Part shown: positions 15,728 through 24,929 of the stretch, piece after piece
How positions within the stretch are numbered: the stretch's first letter is position 1
How the letters are laid out: every line of letters starts with the position of its first letter
Assembly (NCBI RefSeq): GCF_903652925.1
Contig: NZ_CAHLAR010000001.1
Span: forward strand, 310,001-374,000
DNA length: 64,000 bases
Direction: 5' to 3'
Origin: Achromobacter anxifer
GTDB taxonomy: Bacteria > Pseudomonadota > Gammaproteobacteria > Burkholderiales > Burkholderiaceae_B
Translations under genes and position numbers: made by a program
The notes under the pieces: generated by a model
The model's input: only the letters and a program-made list of their open reading frames with translations
Databases searched by the model: none
Told to the model about the DNA's origin: nothing

Positions 15728-16663
15728 TCAGGAGCCGCTGGCCTTGCCGTTGAGCCAGGCGGCCAATTCGCCGAGCGCGGCGCTTTTCTCGCGCAGCACG
15801 CGCTCGCGGCGCTCGGGGCTCCAGGTATAGAAGCCCTGACCGCTCTTGGCGCCGATCTGGCCGCTTTCGACCTTGCTCTTGAGCAGTTCGGAGGGTTCGG
15901 TGCGGTTTTCCAGGTCTTTGTACAGATAGCTGGCGATCGCGTAGTGCACGTCGATGCCGTTCATGTCGCGCTGTTCCAGCGGGCCCGACAGCGCCAGGCG
16001 GATGCCCAGGCTCCACTTGACCACTTCGTCGATGTCCTCGGCGCTGGCCACACCTTTTTCCAGCAGCGAGATGGCCTCGCGCGCCAGGGCGTGCTGGATG
16101 CGGTTGGCGATGAAGCCGGGGATGTCCTGGCGCACCAGCACCGGACGCTTGCCGGCGTAGCGCAACGTGGCCATGACCTGGGCCACGGTGTCTTCGGAAG
16201 TGCCGTCGTTGCGCACGACTTCCACCAGCGGAATCACGTCGGCGGGCGTAAAGAAGTGGGTGCCCACGAAACGGTCGCGGCGCACCACGGCGCTGGCGAT
16301 CGCGTTGATGGACAGGCCCGAGGTGTTGGTGGCGAAGAGGGTGTGCGCGGGGCACAGGGAATCGAGCTTGGCGAAGATGCCGCGCTTGAGTTCCAGGTTT
16401 TCCGGCACGGCTTCGATCACCAGGTCGCTGTTGCAGGCGGCTTCCAGTCCGGGCGCCACCTGGATGCGCTGCATCGCTTCCTGGACCTGGCCGGGAGCGT
16501 AGACATTGAGCTGGCGGTCGATGGTCTGGAGCGCGCGCTCCAGGGCGCCTTCCATCGGGTCGATCAGGACGACGTTCAGTCCCTTCGAGGCGAACAGCGC
16601 GGCGATGCCGCTGCCCATGGCGCCTGCGCCGACGATGGCGAGATTCTTGAGGGGAGTATCCAT
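15728..16663 (-). CDS. 3-hydroxyacyl-CoA dehydrogenase
   Basis: A 311-residue protein of the HAD/FadB-type dehydrogenase family. The NAD motif GAGAMGSG is at residues 12-19, followed by D35 for NAD selection. NTSGLSI, VGTHFFTPADVIPLVEVV (with the catalytic histidine) and PGFIANRIQHALAREAISLLEKGVAS are family blocks. It oxidises (S)-3-hydroxyacyl-CoA to 3-ketoacyl-CoA; close relatives act on 3-hydroxybutyryl-CoA, 3-hydroxyadipyl-CoA, L-gulonate or carnitine, so the substrate is open. It is the promoter-proximal gene of the run with atoE and the SDR, preceded by a palindromic operator. Confidence 0.87.
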   Translation of the reverse strand: MDTPLKNLAIVGAGAMGSGIAALFASKGLNVVLIDPMEGALERALQTIDRQLNVYAPGQVQEAMQRIQVAPGLEAACNSDLVIEAVPENLELKRGIFAKLDSLCPAHTLFATNTSGLSINAIASAVVRRDRFVGTHFFTPADVIPLVEVVRNDGTSEDTVAQVMATLRYAGKRPVLVRQDIPGFIANRIQHALAREAISLLEKGVASAEDIDEVVKWSLGIRLALSGPLEQRDMNGIDVHYAIASYLYKDLENRTEPSELLKSKVESGQIGAKSGQGFYTWSPERRERVLREKSAALGELAAWLNGKASGS

Positions 16664-16778
16664 GATGGTTCGCTTGGTGCTGAGACGCCGGGCTTGCGGG
16701 CGGGCACGGGCGGAACCAGGGTGCTTTCTGTCTCTTCCGGTGTGCCTTCCTGTGCGCCTGGCCAGAAAAATCTTTATG

Positions 16779-16810
16779 TTCTATATACGAACATTTGTGC
16801 GCATATAGAA
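16779..16810. promoter_or_regulatory. Palindromic operator candidate TTCTATAT-N16-ATATAGAA
   Basis: Perfect 8-base arms TTCTATAT (16779-16786) and ATATAGAA (16803-16810) flank a 16-base spacer whose outer bases are partly symmetric as well. It is an AT-rich island in GC-rich DNA, 116 bases upstream of the 3-hydroxyacyl-CoA dehydrogenase start at 16663. No regulator gene adjoins it, so the binding protein is unknown. Confidence 0.6.
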
Positions 16811-16939
16811 TTTCTGAAAGAGATAGTACTAAAAGTCGCGGGGAGCGGACAAATGGGGATTTTTGGGTGTCCGGCTGGTGGACGATGTACCGGCCTGGGC
16901 GGCGCCCGGGCGCGGGCGCGAGCGCGGGCCGGCCTGGCT

Positions 16940-19399
16940 TCACCAACGGTAGGTGGCTGTGCCTATCACTCGGCGCGGTTCGCCGTAGAAGCAGCCGTAG
17001 GTGCAACTGCCGATGTAGGTCTTGTCGGTCAGGTTGGACGCATTCAGCGCGAACTTCCATGGTCCCGTCGCGTAGCTGATCATGGCGTCGAACAAGGTGA
17101 AGGATGGCACCTCCACCGGCATGCCGTGCGCTATGCCGCGCGTGCTGCCCACGTAGCGCAGGCCAGCGCCGATTCTCAGGCCGGGCAGGCCGAAATCGCC
17201 GAAACCATAGTCGCCCCAGAGCGAGAACTGGTTGTAGGGGACCGAGTTCAGGCGCTTGCCCTCCTCGTCGGGCTGCAAGGGGCTGGCCTTGAGCGTGCGC
17301 GCGTCCGTATAGGCGTAGGCGGCGATCAGATTGGCATTGCGGCCGATGCGGGTGCGCGCCTCCAGTTCCAGGCCGCGGGTCCGCGCCTCGCCGGCCTGTA
17401 TCTGGTAGGACGTGTCCAAGGGGTCGGTCACGGTCATGTTCTTGCGGGTCAGTTGGTAGACCGCCGCCGAAAGCATGGTGTCCGAGCCGGTGGGCTGGTA
17501 GCGCAGACCGGCTTCGTACTGCTGGCCGGTGGTCGGCTGGAAGCGGCTGCCCTGGCGGTCCTGGCCGCTGGTAGGCTCGAATGACTCGCTATAGCTCAGG
17601 AACGGCGCCAGCCCGTTGTCGGCCAGGTAGACCAGGCCGGCGCGGCCGGTGAAGGCCTTGCTCTTTTCGCCGTCCGCATACTTTTCGTCGGTGAAGAAGT
17701 TGCGCTCGTCGACCGTGACCCAATCCTGGCGGCCGCCTAGCAGGACGACCCATTTGTCGGCGATCTTGATCTGGTCCTGAAGGTAGATGCCCAGGCGCTT
17801 CATGTCGGTGACGGAGGAAGACCCGGGGAAGGGCGCGGCGGGGCCTAGCGGCAAGCCATATACGGGGTCGTAGAGATCGATGTTGTTGTTGCTGCGGATG
17901 TAGCGCTCGGTTTCGTGCTTGGGCAGGGAGTAATCGATGCCCGCCAGCAGCGTGTGGCGCACCATGCTGCTGCCCGCCTCGTATTGCAAGGACGTATCGG
18001 AGATCAGGGCGGAGGACCGGTCCCAGCGCGGCATGGCGCCGCGGTCGGCGGTCCAGCGCTGGTCGGGCGCGAGCTGCCAGATGTCGGTGGAGTGGTAGGT
18101 GCTGTCCGCATGGAAATAGCGCGCGCTGTTGCGCAGTTTCAGCTGGCTGTTGAAGGCGTGTTCGAACAGATAGCCGATCGAATAGCGTTCCATATTGAAC
18201 TTGTCGAAACCCGGCTCGCCGGTAAAGCGATTGCGTGGGATCCGGCCGTTGACGTTGGGGAGCACCGTGCCTTGCGCCGGCAGGCCATAGACGTAGACGG
18301 TGTGGTCCTTCTGGTATTCGGCAAGCAGGGTCAGCGAGGTGGCGGCGCTGGGCTGCCACGTGATGGCAGGCGCGATGTAGGTCCGATCGTCCGGCACATG
18401 GTCGACGAAGGTATCGCTGTCGCGCAGCAAGGCGGTCAATCGGTACGACCACTTGCCTTCTTCATCCAGCGCGCCGCCGAAATCGCCGGAGATCTGCCTG
18501 CGGCTGTAGTTGCCCGCTTCCACGTTCAGTTCGCGCAGCGGCTCCACGGTGGGGCGTTTGCTGACCGTATTGATGATGCCGCCAGGCGACGCGGAGCCGT
18601 AGAGGACGGAGGATGCGCCTTTGAGGAACTCGATGCGCTCCAGCCCGTACACTTCTTGCCGCCCGTCGTAGATGTTCACGGTGTACAGCATGCCGTCGCG
18701 ATAGTAGTTGCCCAGGTTGCTGCGGAAGCCCCGCAGGAACAGGCTGTCGGACGTGCGGTCCATGCCTTCCGCGCGGCTGACGCCCGCCACGTAGCCCAGC
18801 GCATCCTGAATGCTCTGCGACTTCAGGGTGTCGATCTCCTCCGCGCCCACGACGGAGATGGATTGCGGCGTTTCGATGATGGGCGTGTCGGTGCGGGTGC
18901 CGGTCGCGCTGAGCCGGGCGACGTAGCCGTGCAGCGGGCCGGCGGCGGTTTCCGCGGACTGCGCGGTGACGGTCACGGCTTCGAGCGTGGTGGTGTCGTG
19001 GTGCGACGTCGGCGCGGGGCGCAGCGTGTAGCTGCCGTTGCTTTCCGGCAGGGCTTGCAGGCCTTGGCCGCGCAGCAATTCACCGAAGCCTTCGCGCACC
19101 GAATAGGTGCCTGACAGACCGTTGCTGCGCCTGCCCTGCAGCAGCGCGGCGTCCATGCTCAGCTCGACGCCGGCCGCGCTGGCGTAGGCATTGAGGACCT
19201 GGCTCAGCGGGCCTCCGGGGATGTCGTAGCTGCGCCTGGCCTCGGCGCTCTGCGCCTGCGCGGTGGCGGTCGCGCCAGGGAAGACGCAGAACGCCACGCT
19301 GAGCAACAGCGCCAGGCGCATCATGCGGGGGATCGCGGGGCGGGATGCTGGCGTGGCTGGCGCGTGCGTATGGGACTTGGGCTGCGGGTGACGGGACAT
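16940..19399 (-). CDS. TonB-dependent siderophore receptor with N-terminal signalling (STN) domain
   Basis: An 819-residue outer-membrane receptor. A long basic leader precedes a signal peptide ending near residue 49 (AQAQS); an internal ATG pair at residues 26-27 could be the true start. Residues about 57-107 are the STN domain (SYDIPGGPLSQVLNAYASAAGVELS), which talks to FecR. The TonB plug (about 150-270) has IETPQSISVV and LKGASSVLYGSASPGGIINTVSKRP. The rest is a 22-strand barrel ending in aromatic TYRW. The C-terminal CTYGCFYGEPRRV motif is typical of FhuA/FoxA/FpvA-type ferric-siderophore receptors, suggesting a hydroxamate-like ligand. It is downstream of fecI and fecR. Confidence 0.92.
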   Translation of the reverse strand: MSRHPQPKSHTHAPATPASRPAIPRMMRLALLLSVAFCVFPGATATAQAQSAEARRSYDIPGGPLSQVLNAYASAAGVELSMDAALLQGRRSNGLSGTYSVREGFGELLRGQGLQALPESNGSYTLRPAPTSHHDTTTLEAVTVTAQSAETAAGPLHGYVARLSATGTRTDTPIIETPQSISVVGAEEIDTLKSQSIQDALGYVAGVSRAEGMDRTSDSLFLRGFRSNLGNYYRDGMLYTVNIYDGRQEVYGLERIEFLKGASSVLYGSASPGGIINTVSKRPTVEPLRELNVEAGNYSRRQISGDFGGALDEEGKWSYRLTALLRDSDTFVDHVPDDRTYIAPAITWQPSAATSLTLLAEYQKDHTVYVYGLPAQGTVLPNVNGRIPRNRFTGEPGFDKFNMERYSIGYLFEHAFNSQLKLRNSARYFHADSTYHSTDIWQLAPDQRWTADRGAMPRWDRSSALISDTSLQYEAGSSMVRHTLLAGIDYSLPKHETERYIRSNNNIDLYDPVYGLPLGPAAPFPGSSSVTDMKRLGIYLQDQIKIADKWVVLLGGRQDWVTVDERNFFTDEKYADGEKSKAFTGRAGLVYLADNGLAPFLSYSESFEPTSGQDRQGSRFQPTTGQQYEAGLRYQPTGSDTMLSAAVYQLTRKNMTVTDPLDTSYQIQAGEARTRGLELEARTRIGRNANLIAAYAYTDARTLKASPLQPDEEGKRLNSVPYNQFSLWGDYGFGDFGLPGLRIGAGLRYVGSTRGIAHGMPVEVPSFTLFDAMISYATGPWKFALNASNLTDKTYIGSCTYGCFYGEPRRVIGTATYRW

Positions 19400-19519
19400 T
19401 GGGTGATGCCTTGCGGTTCGTGCTGGAGAGGAAAGGGGGTCACCCTATATCCCGAGCAAGAAGGCCGAATCCGCAATTGCCGCCTCGGAAAATTTGTAAC
19501 GGCGGCAACCGATTGGCCG

Positions 19520-20521
19520 TCATTCCGCCGCCTGCACGGTTACCCAGTACCGCGTCCGGTAGCTCACCGCCACTGGCAGAGCCCGCGCGAGGTTGTCCAG
19601 CGCTCGGTCCGTGTTGCGTACGGAAAAGACGCCGCTCACCAGCAGGCCCGCAACCTCGGGATCGCAGCGCAGCAGGCCCGGCCGGTAGCGGGCCAGTTCC
19701 GCCAGGAATTCGTCCAGGCGCATGGCATCGGCCACCAGCACCCCGCGGCTCCAGGCCGCCGCGCTTTCATGCGCGGGACTGGGAGCAGCGGCCGCGCCTG
19801 ACGAAAAGCGCGAACCCTGGCCGGCTTGAAGCAGGACTGCCTGTTCCGGCGCGCTGCGGGGACGGATTTCCACGGCGCCTTCGAACACGGCCACGCGGGA
19901 GGTTTCGGCATCGTCCCTGACCGAGAATCGGGTGCCCAGGGCCTGGATGGACCCGTGGCGGCTGCGCACTCGGAACGGCCGGGCCATGGCTGAGGGATCC
20001 GGCGCGGTCGCGACCAGGATCTCTCCGGCGAGCAGCACCACCACGCGTTCGTCCGCGGTGAACCTGAGGTCGATGGCGGTCGCGGTGGACAGTGTCACGC
20101 TGGACCCGTCCGGCAGGGTGATGATCCGGATTTCTCCCGTGCCGCTGCGGTAGTCGGCCGTCGCGGCTTGCCAGGAGTCGGTGCCGCGCAGGCCGTAGCC
20201 CACGCCCACGATGGTTGCGCCCAGCCCCAGCAGGCTGATCGCGCGCCGCCGAGAGACGCCTGCCGGGCGTTTGCGCAGAGCGTGGCTCGCGGCCTGCGGC
20301 GATACGCTGCCGAGCTTGTCTTCGAATTCCAGCAACCGTTGCCAAGCCAGTTCATGGTCGGCATGTTGCGCGCGCCAGCGGGCGCAGTCGGACTGGTCCG
20401 TGGGGTTGACGTCTTCCGACCACAAGCGCGCCATCCATTCAGCCGCCCGCTGCACGATTGCGGGGTCGATGGCTCGATTCAAACCCTGCGGATTTGCCGG
20501 AATGCCGGGCGTGGCGGACAT
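19520..20521 (-). CDS. fecR: FecR-family anti-sigma/sigma regulator
   Basis: A 333-residue inner-membrane regulator. Residues about 20-65 form the cytoplasmic sigma-binding domain (AAEWMARLWSEDVNPTDQSDCARWRAQ and DHELAWQRL), a single membrane segment follows (ISLLGLGATIVGVGYGL, about 94-110), and the periplasmic FecR domain starts at DYRSGTGEIRIITLPDGSSVTL. The end of the protein (SGVFSVRNTDRALDNLARALPV) is the STN-contacting region. It passes the signal from the loaded TonB receptor to the sigma factor. It starts six bases after fecI. Confidence 0.92.
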   Translation of the reverse strand: MSATPGIPANPQGLNRAIDPAIVQRAAEWMARLWSEDVNPTDQSDCARWRAQHADHELAWQRLLEFEDKLGSVSPQAASHALRKRPAGVSRRRAISLLGLGATIVGVGYGLRGTDSWQAATADYRSGTGEIRIITLPDGSSVTLSTATAIDLRFTADERVVVLLAGEILVATAPDPSAMARPFRVRSRHGSIQALGTRFSVRDDAETSRVAVFEGAVEIRPRSAPEQAVLLQAGQGSRFSSGAAAAPSPAHESAAAWSRGVLVADAMRLDEFLAELARYRPGLLRCDPEVAGLLVSGVFSVRNTDRALDNLARALPVAVSYRTRYWVTVQAAE

Positions 20522-20527
20522 GTCCAG

Positions 20528-21049
20528 TCAGCCGCCAGGAGCCGCGTGCAGGGCCTGGTAGCAGGCCAGGAGCGCGGAAGCCACGTATTTCTCCACCGAC
20601 GACACCGACACGGCCAGCTGCGACGCGATGTCGCGGTAGCTCAGACCGTCCAGTTTGCGCAGCAGCAGCGCCTCGCGCGCCTTGGCTGGCAGGCCCTGCA
20701 GCACGGCGTCGATCTCGACCAGGGCCTGCACCGCCAGCGCGCGGGCTTCTTCCGACGGCGCATGCGCCTGCGGCAGGCTGGCAAGGGCTTCGAGATAGGC
20801 GGCCTCGATCTGGCGGCGGCGGTAGAGGTCGATCACCAGGCCGTTGGCGACCTGCGCCAGATGCTGTCGCGACTGGTGCGGCTCGGGCAGCCGGCCGGTG
20901 TGCAGGATGCGCAGATAGGTGTCGTGTGCCAGATCCGCCGCGTCGAACGCATTGCCCAGTCTTCTACGCAGCCAACTTCTCAGCCAGCTGTGATGATCGG
21001 CATACAGGCCTTCGATGCCCTGCTGCGCTGCGGATTGGTTGGTCGACAT
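20528..21049 (-). CDS. fecI: FecI-type extracytoplasmic-function sigma factor
   Basis: A 173-residue ECF sigma factor. The start at 21049 (MSTNQS) gives a normal length; in-frame codons upstream would overlap the Fur-like box region. Sigma region 2 covers LYADHHSWLRSWLRRRLGNAFDAADLAHDTYLRIL and region 4 covers VLQGLPAKAREALLLRKLDGLSYRDIASQLAVSVSSVEKYVASAL. It would direct transcription of the TonB receptor gene once the periplasmic ferric siderophore is sensed. Expression of fecI itself is probably repressed by Fur through the site at 21096-21119. Confidence 0.93.
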   Translation of the reverse strand: MSTNQSAAQQGIEGLYADHHSWLRSWLRRRLGNAFDAADLAHDTYLRILHTGRLPEPHQSRQHLAQVANGLVIDLYRRRQIEAAYLEALASLPQAHAPSEEARALAVQALVEIDAVLQGLPAKAREALLLRKLDGLSYRDIASQLAVSVSSVEKYVASALLACYQALHAAPGG

Positions 21050-21095
21050 GCGGGCCCCTGCAACGCGCGAAGGCGGCAAAAATGGCGCGGGTAAA

Positions 21096-21119
21096 AGATG
21101 AGAATCAGACTCATTCTAT
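21096..21119 (-). promoter_or_regulatory. Probable Fur box upstream of fecI
   Basis: The stretch AGATGAGAATCAGACTCATT contains the inverted repeat ATGAG-N7-CTCAT and fits the GATAATGATAATCATTATC-like Fur consensus at about half or more positions by eye. It lies about 50 bases upstream of the fecI start, where iron-regulated sigma genes usually carry a Fur site. It also overlaps the region between ppc and fecI, which has no other promoter signal I can defend. Confidence 0.6.
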
Positions 21120-21146
21120 ACTGCGCGCCATTTCACCGGCAATGCG

Positions 21147-23996
21147 CTAGCCCGAGTTGCGCAGCCCCGCCGCGATCCCGTTGATGGTCAGGTGGATGGC
21201 GCGCTGCACGCGCTTGTCCACCTCGGCCTCGGGATGCTTCTGCGCCGCGCGGTGGCGGCGGATCAGGTCAATCTGCAGGTAGTTCAGCGGATCGATGTAG
21301 GCGAAGCGCTCGCGCAGCGAGGCCTGCAGCATGGGGTTGTCGGCCAGGAGCTCGCGCTGGGTCAGCAGCTTCAGCATGGCCAGCGTGCGGCCGTGCTCGG
21401 CGCTGATGGCGCCGAAGATGCGCTCGCGCACGCCGCGCTGCGGCACCAGCTGGGCGTAGCGCGCGGCGATGGCCAGGTCGGACTTGGCCAGCACCATTTC
21501 CATGTTGGACAACAGCGTGCGGAAGGCGGGCCAGTCGCGCGCCATTTCGCGCAGCTGGGCCAGTCGGCCGCGGCGCGAGCGGGGCGCGTCGGGAGCGCCG
21601 GTTTCCAGATAGGCCTCGATGGCCGAACCCATGCCGTACCAGCCGGTCAGCATCAGGCGGCATTGGGCCCACGAAAAGCCCCAGGGAATGGCGCGCAGGT
21701 CTTCGATGCGCTGGCCCTTCTTGCGCGAGGCCGGGCGCGAGCCGATGTTCAGGCCGGCGATTTCGCTGATGGGCGTGGCGGCGAAGAAGTAGTCGGCGAA
21801 GCGAGGGGTGTCGTAGACCAGGCCGCGGTAGGTGCGCTGCGCGGTTTCCGACATGAAGGACATGGCGGGTCCGTGCTGGGCCATGTGCGCGTCTTCGGCG
21901 CTGGTGGCTTCGGCGCGCGGCGCCAGGCTGGATTCCAGCGTGGCGGCGACCAGCAGCTCCAGGTGCCAGCGGCCGACCTCGGCGTCCTTGTACTTGCTCT
22001 GGATGACCTCGCCCTGTTCGGTCAGGCGGATCTGGCCGGCCACCGTGCCCGGCGGCTGCGCCAGGATGGCGTCGAAGCTGGAGCCGCCGCCGCGCCCGAC
22101 CGAGCCGCCGCGGCCGTGGAACAGGCGCAGCCGCACGTTGCGCGCCGAGAACACGTCGACCAGCGCGCGTTCGGCCTGGTAGAGCGACCAGTTGGACGTG
22201 AGGAAGCCGCCGTCCTTGTTGCTGTCGGAATAGCCCAGCATGACTTCCTGCGCGCCGTTCTGCGCCAGCTTCACGCGCTGGCGGATTTCGGGCAGGTCCA
22301 GCCAGGCGGCCATGATGTCGGCGCCGCGCTGCAAGTCGGGAATGGTCTCGAACAGCGGCACCACCATCAGGCCGTCCTCGGGCAGGATCTCCTGGCCGGC
22401 GGGGGCGATGAGGCCGGCTTCCTTCTGCAGCACCATGACTTCCAGCAGGTCGCTCAGCGTTTCGGTGTGCGACACGATGGTCTGGCGCACGGCCTGCTTG
22501 CCGTAGCGCGCCCGGCCCGCGGCGGCGGCGCGCAGCACGGCCAGTTCGCGGGTGGTGTCCTCGCTGTAGGCGATCCAGGGCGAGGCCAGCGGACGCGCCT
22601 GCGCCAGTTCGGCGCGCAGCAGTTCGACGCGTTCCTCTTCGTTCAGGGCCAGGTAGTCCAGCGGCTTGCCGTCGCGCTGCGTGCCGGCCAGGGTGAACAG
22701 TTCGGCCAGCGCGCGCTCGTGCACGTCGGAGCTCTGGCGCAGGTCCACGGTGGCCAGGTGGAAGCCGAAGACCTCCACGGCCTGTTGCAGGCCGGCCAGG
22801 CGCAGCTTGCCGATGGGGGAACCGTGATGGGCGGCCAGAGACGCGGCGATGACGGCCAGGTCGGCCGAAAGCTCCTGCGGCCCTTCATAGGGGGCGGCGG
22901 CGACGGTGCTGCGCCGGGCCAGGTCCTGGCCGGTCAGGCGTTGCGCGGTGGCGGCCAGGCGGGCGTAGACGCCGACCAGCGCGCGGCGGTAGGGCTCGTC
23001 GCGGCGGTGGGGCGAGTCGTCGCCGCTGGCATCGGCCAGCGCCAGCAGTTCGGCGTTGACGCCGATCAGCAGGGTGGTGACGGACAGTTCCGCGCCCAGC
23101 GCGTGGACCTCTTGCAGATAGTGTTCGAACAGGACGGTGGCCTGGCGCAGCAGCGCGCGTTCCAGCGTGCCGGCGTCCACGTTGGGATTGCCGTCGCGGT
23201 CGCCGCCGATCCAGCTGCCCATGCGCAGGAAGGGTTCCAGCGGCGGCGGCGGAGCCGCGAAGGGCTTGGCGGATTCGCGGCTCAGCAGCTTGGACAGGTC
23301 GCCGTAGACGCGCGGAATGACTTGCAGGAAGGTGCTGCGGTAGTACGACAGCGCGTTCTCGATCTCGTCGGCCACCGTCAGCCGCGTGTAGCGCAGCATG
23401 CGGGTCTGCCACAAGGTGGCGACGCGGCCCAGCAGGGACGCATCCAGGTCGGCCAGCTCTTCCGGGGTGAGCGTGCCTTCGCGTTGCGTCAGCGCGCTGG
23501 CGATCTCGCGGTGTACGTCCAGCGTGCTCTTGCGTTGCACTTCGGTGGGGTGCGCGGTCAGCACCGGCATCACGCAGGCCTCGGCCAGCAGGCGGCGGAT
23601 GCGCGCCACGCCCACTCCCTGGCGGCCCAGGGTCTGCACGGCGTCGCGCAGGCTGCCGCGTTCCGGCGCGCCGCTGGCGATGGCGCGGGCGCGCTGGCGG
23701 CGGTTCTGGTCGCGGTCCTCGGCGATGTTGGAAAGGTGCAGGAAGTAGCTGAAGGCGCGCGCCACCGAGTTGGGGTCGCTGCCCTGCAGGCGCTTGACGC
23801 GCTGCTCCAGCAGCTTGCCGTCGGCGTCGTTGCCTTCGCGGCGGAATTTCACGGCCGTGCGGCGCAGGGTTTCGATGGTGTCGAAGACGCGCTTGCCTTC
23901 GCATTCCTCTATGACGGTGCCCAGTAAGCGGCCTAACAGCCGGATATCGTGACGCAAGGGTTCTGCTGAATCGGACTGCGGGCGCATGGCATTCAT
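21147..23996 (-). CDS. ppc: Phosphoenolpyruvate carboxylase
   Basis: A 949-residue enzyme that adds bicarbonate to PEP to make oxaloacetate, refilling the TCA cycle. Catalytic blocks are all seen: [11 protein letters not shown] with the active histidine (about residue 150), [27 protein letters not shown], the [10 protein letters not shown] loop, and [21 protein letters not shown]. The C-terminus ends [14 protein letters not shown]. It is somewhat longer than the E. coli enzyme at 883 residues, mainly from extra N-terminal residues. It stands alone, divergent from queC. Confidence 0.97.
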   Translation of the reverse strand: MNAMRPQSDSAEPLRHDIRLLGRLLGTVIEECEGKRVFDTIETLRRTAVKFRREGNDADGKLLEQRVKRLQGSDPNSVARAFSYFLHLSNIAEDRDQNRRQRARAIASGAPERGSLRDAVQTLGRQGVGVARIRRLLAEACVMPVLTAHPTEVQRKSTLDVHREIASALTQREGTLTPEELADLDASLLGRVATLWQTRMLRYTRLTVADEIENALSYYRSTFLQVIPRVYGDLSKLLSRESAKPFAAPPPPLEPFLRMGSWIGGDRDGNPNVDAGTLERALLRQATVLFEHYLQEVHALGAELSVTTLLIGVNAELLALADASGDDSPHRRDEPYRRALVGVYARLAATAQRLTGQDLARRSTVAAAPYEGPQELSADLAVIAASLAAHHGSPIGKLRLAGLQQAVEVFGFHLATVDLRQSSDVHERALAELFTLAGTQRDGKPLDYLALNEEERVELLRAELAQARPLASPWIAYSEDTTRELAVLRAAAAGRARYGKQAVRQTIVSHTETLSDLLEVMVLQKEAGLIAPAGQEILPEDGLMVVPLFETIPDLQRGADIMAAWLDLPEIRQRVKLAQNGAQEVMLGYSDSNKDGGFLTSNWSLYQAERALVDVFSARNVRLRLFHGRGGSVGRGGGSSFDAILAQPPGTVAGQIRLTEQGEVIQSKYKDAEVGRWHLELLVAATLESSLAPRAEATSAEDAHMAQHGPAMSFMSETAQRTYRGLVYDTPRFADYFFAATPISEIAGLNIGSRPASRKKGQRIEDLRAIPWGFSWAQCRLMLTGWYGMGSAIEAYLETGAPDAPRSRRGRLAQLREMARDWPAFRTLLSNMEMVLAKSDLAIAARYAQLVPQRGVRERIFGAISAEHGRTLAMLKLLTQRELLADNPMLQASLRERFAYIDPLNYLQIDLIRRHRAAQKHPEAEVDKRVQRAIHLTINGIAAGLRNSG

Positions 23997-24169
23997 CTGG
24001 CGGGGATCCGTCGAGGCTGCTGAAGGGAAAGGAAGGAAGTAAAAGGCGTTGCAGGTAAACCGGGAAAAAGAATCTGACCGACGATTTTACGCAGCGATCC
24101 TTACGGCGACGCCCGGCCGCTGCGGTAAAGTCCGACTTAGTCCCTTCGTCTTTTCCAGAAGCCCCCTTT

Positions 24170-24889
24170 ATGCAAAATCATCAACGTCGCGCGCTCGTGC
24201 TGTTTTCGGGCGGCCAGGATTCCACCACCTGCCTGGCCTGGGCGCTGGACCGCTATGCCCATGTGGAAACCGTGGCGTTCGATTACGGACAGCGCCACCA
24301 CATCGAACTGTCCGCGCGCCTGAATGTGCTGCGCGAAATTCGCGGCAACTTCCCCGATTGGGCGCCGCGCCTGGGCGAAGACCATCTGCTGGACCTGAAG
24401 GTGCTGGGCCAGGTGGGCGACACCGCCATGACCAGCGACCGCGCCATCGAGATGCATGCCAACGGCCTGCCCAATACCTTCGTGCCCGGCCGCAACCTGC
24501 TGTTCCTGACACTGGCCGCGGCCCTGGGCTATCGCCGCCAGTTGGACGTTCTGGTGGGCGGCATGTGCGAAACCGATTTCTCGGGCTATCCCGATTGCCG
24601 CGACGACACCATCAAGGCGCAGCAGGTGGCGCTGGGCCTGGGCCTGGGTTCCCGGGTCACGATCGAAACGCCGCTGATGTGGATCGACAAGTCCGAAACC
24701 TGGGCGCTGGCGCATCAGCTGGGCGGCGACGCGCTGGTCGAGACCATCGTCGAGGAAAGCCATACCTGCTACCTGGGCGAGCGCGGCGCGCGCCACGATT
24801 GGGGCTATGGCTGCGGCGAATGCCCGGCCTGCAAGCTCAGGAAGATCGGCTGGGAAAAATGGGTGGTCGCGTCCGCGGCCGAAGGCTGA
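24170..24889 (+). CDS. queC: 7-cyano-7-deazaguanine synthase QueC
   Basis: A 239-residue ATP-dependent enzyme making preQ0 from 7-carboxy-7-deazaguanine in queuosine biosynthesis. The PP-loop SGGQDST lies at residues 13-19. Zinc-binding cysteines are seen near the C-terminus ([22 protein letters not shown]). [12 protein letters not shown] and [20 protein letters not shown] are conserved blocks. It is a single gene here; the queD, queE and queF partners are elsewhere. The 173-base gap to ppc carries the divergent promoters. Confidence 0.96.
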   Translation: MQNHQRRALVLFSGGQDSTTCLAWALDRYAHVETVAFDYGQRHHIELSARLNVLREIRGNFPDWAPRLGEDHLLDLKVLGQVGDTAMTSDRAIEMHANGLPNTFVPGRNLLFLTLAAALGYRRQLDVLVGGMCETDFSGYPDCRDDTIKAQQVALGLGLGSRVTIETPLMWIDKSETWALAHQLGGDALVETIVEESHTCYLGERGARHDWGYGCGECPACKLRKIGWEKWVVASAAEG

Positions 24890-24929
24890 GGCTAGCCGGC
24901 GCCGCGCCGCCGGCGACGATGGAGACCCT

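Noticed and set aside
21192-23927. A long open frame on the plus strand, antisense to ppc (over 900 codons)
   Set aside because: It is a mirror of a very GC-rich gene with strong third-position bias. Its translation is Gln/Ala/Gly/Val-rich, without any domain, while ppc on the other strand has all catalytic blocks. Similar long antisense frames opposite mexF (42622-46005), atoE and the importer genes were dropped for the same reason.
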